From Sphingomonas lacusdianchii (GTDB lineage: Bacteria > Pseudomonadota > Alphaproteobacteria > Sphingomonadales > Sphingomonadaceae), in the NCBI RefSeq assembly GCF_022664395.1, contig NZ_JAKRET010000009.1:1-64000 (forward strand): a DNA stretch of 64,000 nt, in the 5' to 3' direction. The translations under genes and the position numbers were made by a program. The notes beneath the pieces are model-generated. The model did no database searches, was not told where the DNA came from, and saw nothing but the letters and a program-made list of their open reading frames with translations. Below, piece by piece: positions 61,799-64,000 of this stretch. Numbering within the stretch: position 1 is the stretch's first letter; each line of letters begins with the position of its first letter.

Positions 61799-63219
61799 CA
61801 GGCGGTGCCGCCGACGGTCAACCCGTCGATCAGCAGCGTCGGTTGTCCCACGCCTGCGGGCACCGACTGCCCCGATTTGCCGCACATGCCGACGCCCTCG
61901 TCGAGCGCGAAGTCGTTGCCGATGCCGCGCACCTGCTTCAGCACCTCCGGCCCGTCGCCGATCAGCGTCGCGCCCTTGATCGGCGCACCGATCCGGCCAT
62001 TCTCGACGCGATAGGCTTCGGTGCAGGAAAACACGAACTTGCCCGACACGATGTCGACCTGCCCGCCGCCGAACGACTTTGCGAAGATGCCGTTCTTCAC
62101 CCGCGACAGCAGCTCGGCGGGATCGTCCTTGCCCCCCGACAGGAAGGTGTTGGTCATGCGCGGCATCGGCGCATGCGAAAAGTCCTGACGCCGGCCATTG
62201 CCGGTCGGCGCGACGCCCATCAGCCGCGCGTTCAGGCGATCATGGATATAGCCTTTGAGGATGCCGTCCTCGATCAGGATATTTTTCTGGGTCGGCGTGC
62301 CTTCGTCATCGATCGACAGTGATCCGCGCCGGTCGGCGATCGATCCGTCGTCGATCACCGTCACGCCGGGCGCCGCGACCCGCTCGCCGATCCGCCCCGA
62401 AAAGGCGCTGGTGCCCTTGCGGTTGAAATCGCCTTCCAGCCCGTGGCCGATCGCCTCATGCAGCAGGATGCCGGGCCAGCCATTGCCGAGCAGCACCGTC
62501 ATCTCGCCCGCCGGCGCGTCGACCGCCTCCAGATTGACCAGCGCCTGTGCGAGCGCAACGTCGATCGCGCGGTTCCACGTCTCGGGCGCGAACAGTGAAT
62601 CGTAGAGATAGCGCCCGCCGATCCCGAAGCTGCCGCTCTCGCGCCGCCCGTTCGATTCGACCACGATCGACACGTTCAGCCGCACCAGCGGCCGCACGTC
62701 GGTGGCGACGAAGCCGTCGGGACGCACGATCTCGACCACGCTCCATGATCCGAGCAGGCTGGCCGAAACCTGCACCACGCGCGGATCGCGCGCGCGGGCG
62801 GCGGCATCGATTGACTGGCACAACGCCACCTTGTCGGCGAAGGGGATCAGGTCGAGCGGATCGGCGGCAGTATAGAGGTGGCGGTTGTTGCCGCGCGGCG
62901 GCGGTGCCTTGGCCCCTTTGGCCGGATCGATCAGCGCCATCGTCTCGCCCGCCCGCCGGATCGCCGCCTCGGACAGTTCATTGGCATGGGCGAAGGCGGT
63001 CGTCTCCCCCGACACCGCACGCAGACCGAAGCCCGCATGGGTGTCGTAGGAGGCAGTCTTCAAACGCCCGTCATCGAAGCCGAATGCCTCCGAGCGGCGA
63101 TACTGGAGATAGAGTTCGCCATCCTCGGCGTTCGCGAGCGTCGCCTGCGTGGCGCGCAGCGCGGCGGCGGGGTCGAGGTCGCCGGAATACAGGTACGAGC
63201 GGGGATCGGTCGGGGTCAT
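61798..63219 (-). CDS. tldD: Metalloprotease TldD
   Basis: TldD, with TldE (PmbA), degrades unfolded peptides such as CcdA and processes some modified peptides. The 473-residue protein carries the zinc motif H-E-A-I-G-H at about 255-260 and a later Cys in F-S-C-T-E-A-Y. The C-terminal G-M-C-G-K-S-G-Q is typical. tldE is not in this window. It is followed by the DUF2007 gene. Confidence 0.95.
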   Translation of the reverse strand: MTPTDPRSYLYSGDLDPAAALRATQATLANAEDGELYLQYRRSEAFGFDDGRLKTASYDTHAGFGLRAVSGETTAFAHANELSEAAIRRAGETMALIDPAKGAKAPPPRGNNRHLYTAADPLDLIPFADKVALCQSIDAAARARDPRVVQVSASLLGSWSVVEIVRPDGFVATDVRPLVRLNVSIVVESNGRRESGSFGIGGRYLYDSLFAPETWNRAIDVALAQALVNLEAVDAPAGEMTVLLGNGWPGILLHEAIGHGLEGDFNRKGTSAFSGRIGERVAAPGVTVIDDGSIADRRGSLSIDDEGTPTQKNILIEDGILKGYIHDRLNARLMGVAPTGNGRRQDFSHAPMPRMTNTFLSGGKDDPAELLSRVKNGIFAKSFGGGQVDIVSGKFVFSCTEAYRVENGRIGAPIKGATLIGDGPEVLKQVRGIGNDFALDEGVGMCGKSGQSVPAGVGQPTLLIDGLTVGGTA

Positions 63220-63334
63220 CGGTGGAATATAGGGTGGCGGCGGTGTCGGTACTACGCCTTTGCGAATTGCCGGATTGCGTCCTGCGCGCCGCCAGCCGAT
63301 GACGCTATTTTCGCCGTGGAGGGCCAGGGTTGGT

Positions 63335-63880
63335 ATGCAGCGGAAACTGACCTTGCAGATCGCCCGTCAGGCTGGACTGCCGATCCTGTCGATGGAGCAT
63401 CACGATTGCCTGCTGTTCGGCGGCGGCGATCTGGTGAAGATGTTCGTACCGCGCGCGAAAAGGGTAATGGGAGGATCGCCGCAGGATCGCATGGTCACGG
63501 GACACCTCCTGATCGTGCCGAAAGACAACCTGCAGCCGCTAACCCCCCGGTCGCGCCGGCGGCGGATCATCGGAGCGTTCAGAAGCATCCACCTCGCGAA
63601 CTTTCCGTCGATCATCCCGCTATCGCAAATCCGGGATGACGGTGTGGCCGAGCCTTTTCTGGCGTATTTGCTGGCGCTGGCCGATACTCTGCCCTCCGAC
63701 GAAACTGGCTGGCGTCAGCTTTTCGGAAAATCCTTCATCGACGATTGGCAGACCGACAGTTCCCAAGCGGAAATCCAGTACCTGCGCAAGGATTCAAGAT
63801 TCGCCTTCGAACCCGAAGCGATCGTCTCGGGCTTAGAAATATCGATCAAGTTTGAACCGGCCTTCGGGCCGTCGTCCTGA
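63335..63880 (+). CDS. Unrecognised protein
   Basis: This 181-residue ORF has less GC-rich codon use than its neighbours and is preceded by GGAGGGCCAGGG. It is mainly soluble, with an Arg-rich stretch (P-R-S-R-R-R-R-I-I) at about 70-80 and no signal peptide. I recognise no family. The D-W-Q-T-D-S-S and E-P-E-A-I-V-S segments may be loops. It is alone between tldD and the window end. Confidence 0.5.
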   Translation: MQRKLTLQIARQAGLPILSMEHHDCLLFGGGDLVKMFVPRAKRVMGGSPQDRMVTGHLLIVPKDNLQPLTPRSRRRRIIGAFRSIHLANFPSIIPLSQIRDDGVAEPFLAYLLALADTLPSDETGWRQLFGKSFIDDWQTDSSQAEIQYLRKDSRFAFEPEAIVSGLEISIKFEPAFGPSS

Positions 63881-63959
63881 TCTGTCAGCCTGGGTAGCGA
63901 TGCAGTGGGGAAAGTGGGACGCGCTATCGGGCCCGCCGCGGCGAAGCCGCGTCGTCGGT

Positions 63960-63987
63960 CGACGGGCAAGGGCAAGCTTGCCCGTCG
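63960..63987. repeat. Short inverted repeat near the window end
   Basis: CGACGGGCAAG and CTTGCCCGTCG are perfect complements with a six-base loop. A T-run does not follow. It may belong to a gene beyond the window, or be part of a repeat cut off here. Confidence 0.4.
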
Positions 63988-64000
63988 CCGGCCGGGCGCG

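Noticed and set aside
63715..63975. Minus-strand ORF at the window end
   Set aside because: It mostly overlaps the plus-strand orphan gene and has no start signal or family feature.

Overview
The window looks like a chromosomal segment of a sphingomonad (Alphaproteobacteria, Sphingomonas or a close relative). The reasons are the high GC content, a mitofilin-like gene downstream of hemD, a metX-metW pair, a DivK-type regulator next to a DUF3572 gene, PhaR, a TorF-like porin, a Coq7-type ubiquinone hydroxylase, a large TonB-dependent receptor, and several paired-hairpin repeat families between genes. Almost everything is core metabolism and envelope biology. The only mobile DNA I recognise is one frameshifted IS1182-family transposase at the left end. 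I see no rRNA, tRNA, CRISPR array or prophage.

Layout, left to right. 1-1.7 kb: start of a secreted protein, then the broken IS. 1.8-6.5 kb: an RsmB-type rRNA methyltransferase, a DUF1674 protein, a GNAT, an AsmA-like protein and a DUF1772 membrane protein. 6.6-12 kb: one tightly packed minus-strand unit, hemC-hemD-mitofilin-like-gcdH-GNAT-CoA transferase, which joins heme synthesis to glutaryl-CoA breakdown. 12.3-14.3 kb: tsaD-gpsA. 14.3-18.3 kb: metX-metW, a lipoprotein, a DUF72 gene, and pdeM. 18.7-25.5 kb: a DUF445 protein, then an RND pump with its adaptor diverging from a SIMPL-domain gene across a promoter/operator palindrome. 25.6-30.8 kb: a coupled trio (acidic protein, lipoprotein, thioesterase), an MFS exporter, a 2OG-Fe(II) oxygenase and homoserine dehydrogenase.

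30.8-40.4 kb: a long minus-strand chain proA-parD-parE-nadD-rsfS-rlmH-envC, a chemoreceptor, then ctpA-dsbB-coq7 and a cysteine-containing secreted protein. A type II toxin-antitoxin pair sits inside this housekeeping chain, and the toxin stop codon overlaps the nadD start. 40.5-46.8 kb: a TonB-dependent receptor, a thiolase, a class III-like PHA synthase and PhaR. 46.9-51.2 kb: a TRIC-type channel, a DUF1275 protein, divK, DUF3572-HAD-RidA and the porin. 51.7-59.4 kb: thyA-folA-dipeptidase-ribF-ileS-lspA-DUF3035. 59.7-61.5 kb: glnK-amt behind a sigma-54 promoter. 61.6-63.9 kb: tldD with a DUF2007 gene, and an unrecognised ORF.

The most unusual observation is inside ileS. A palindromic repeat, of the kind otherwise found between genes, lies in frame in the coding sequence and adds about 47 residues to isoleucyl-tRNA synthetase. 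Six families of paired-hairpin elements (ten copies in all) fill most of the longer gene-free stretches. All assignments come from reading motifs by eye; no database search was run.
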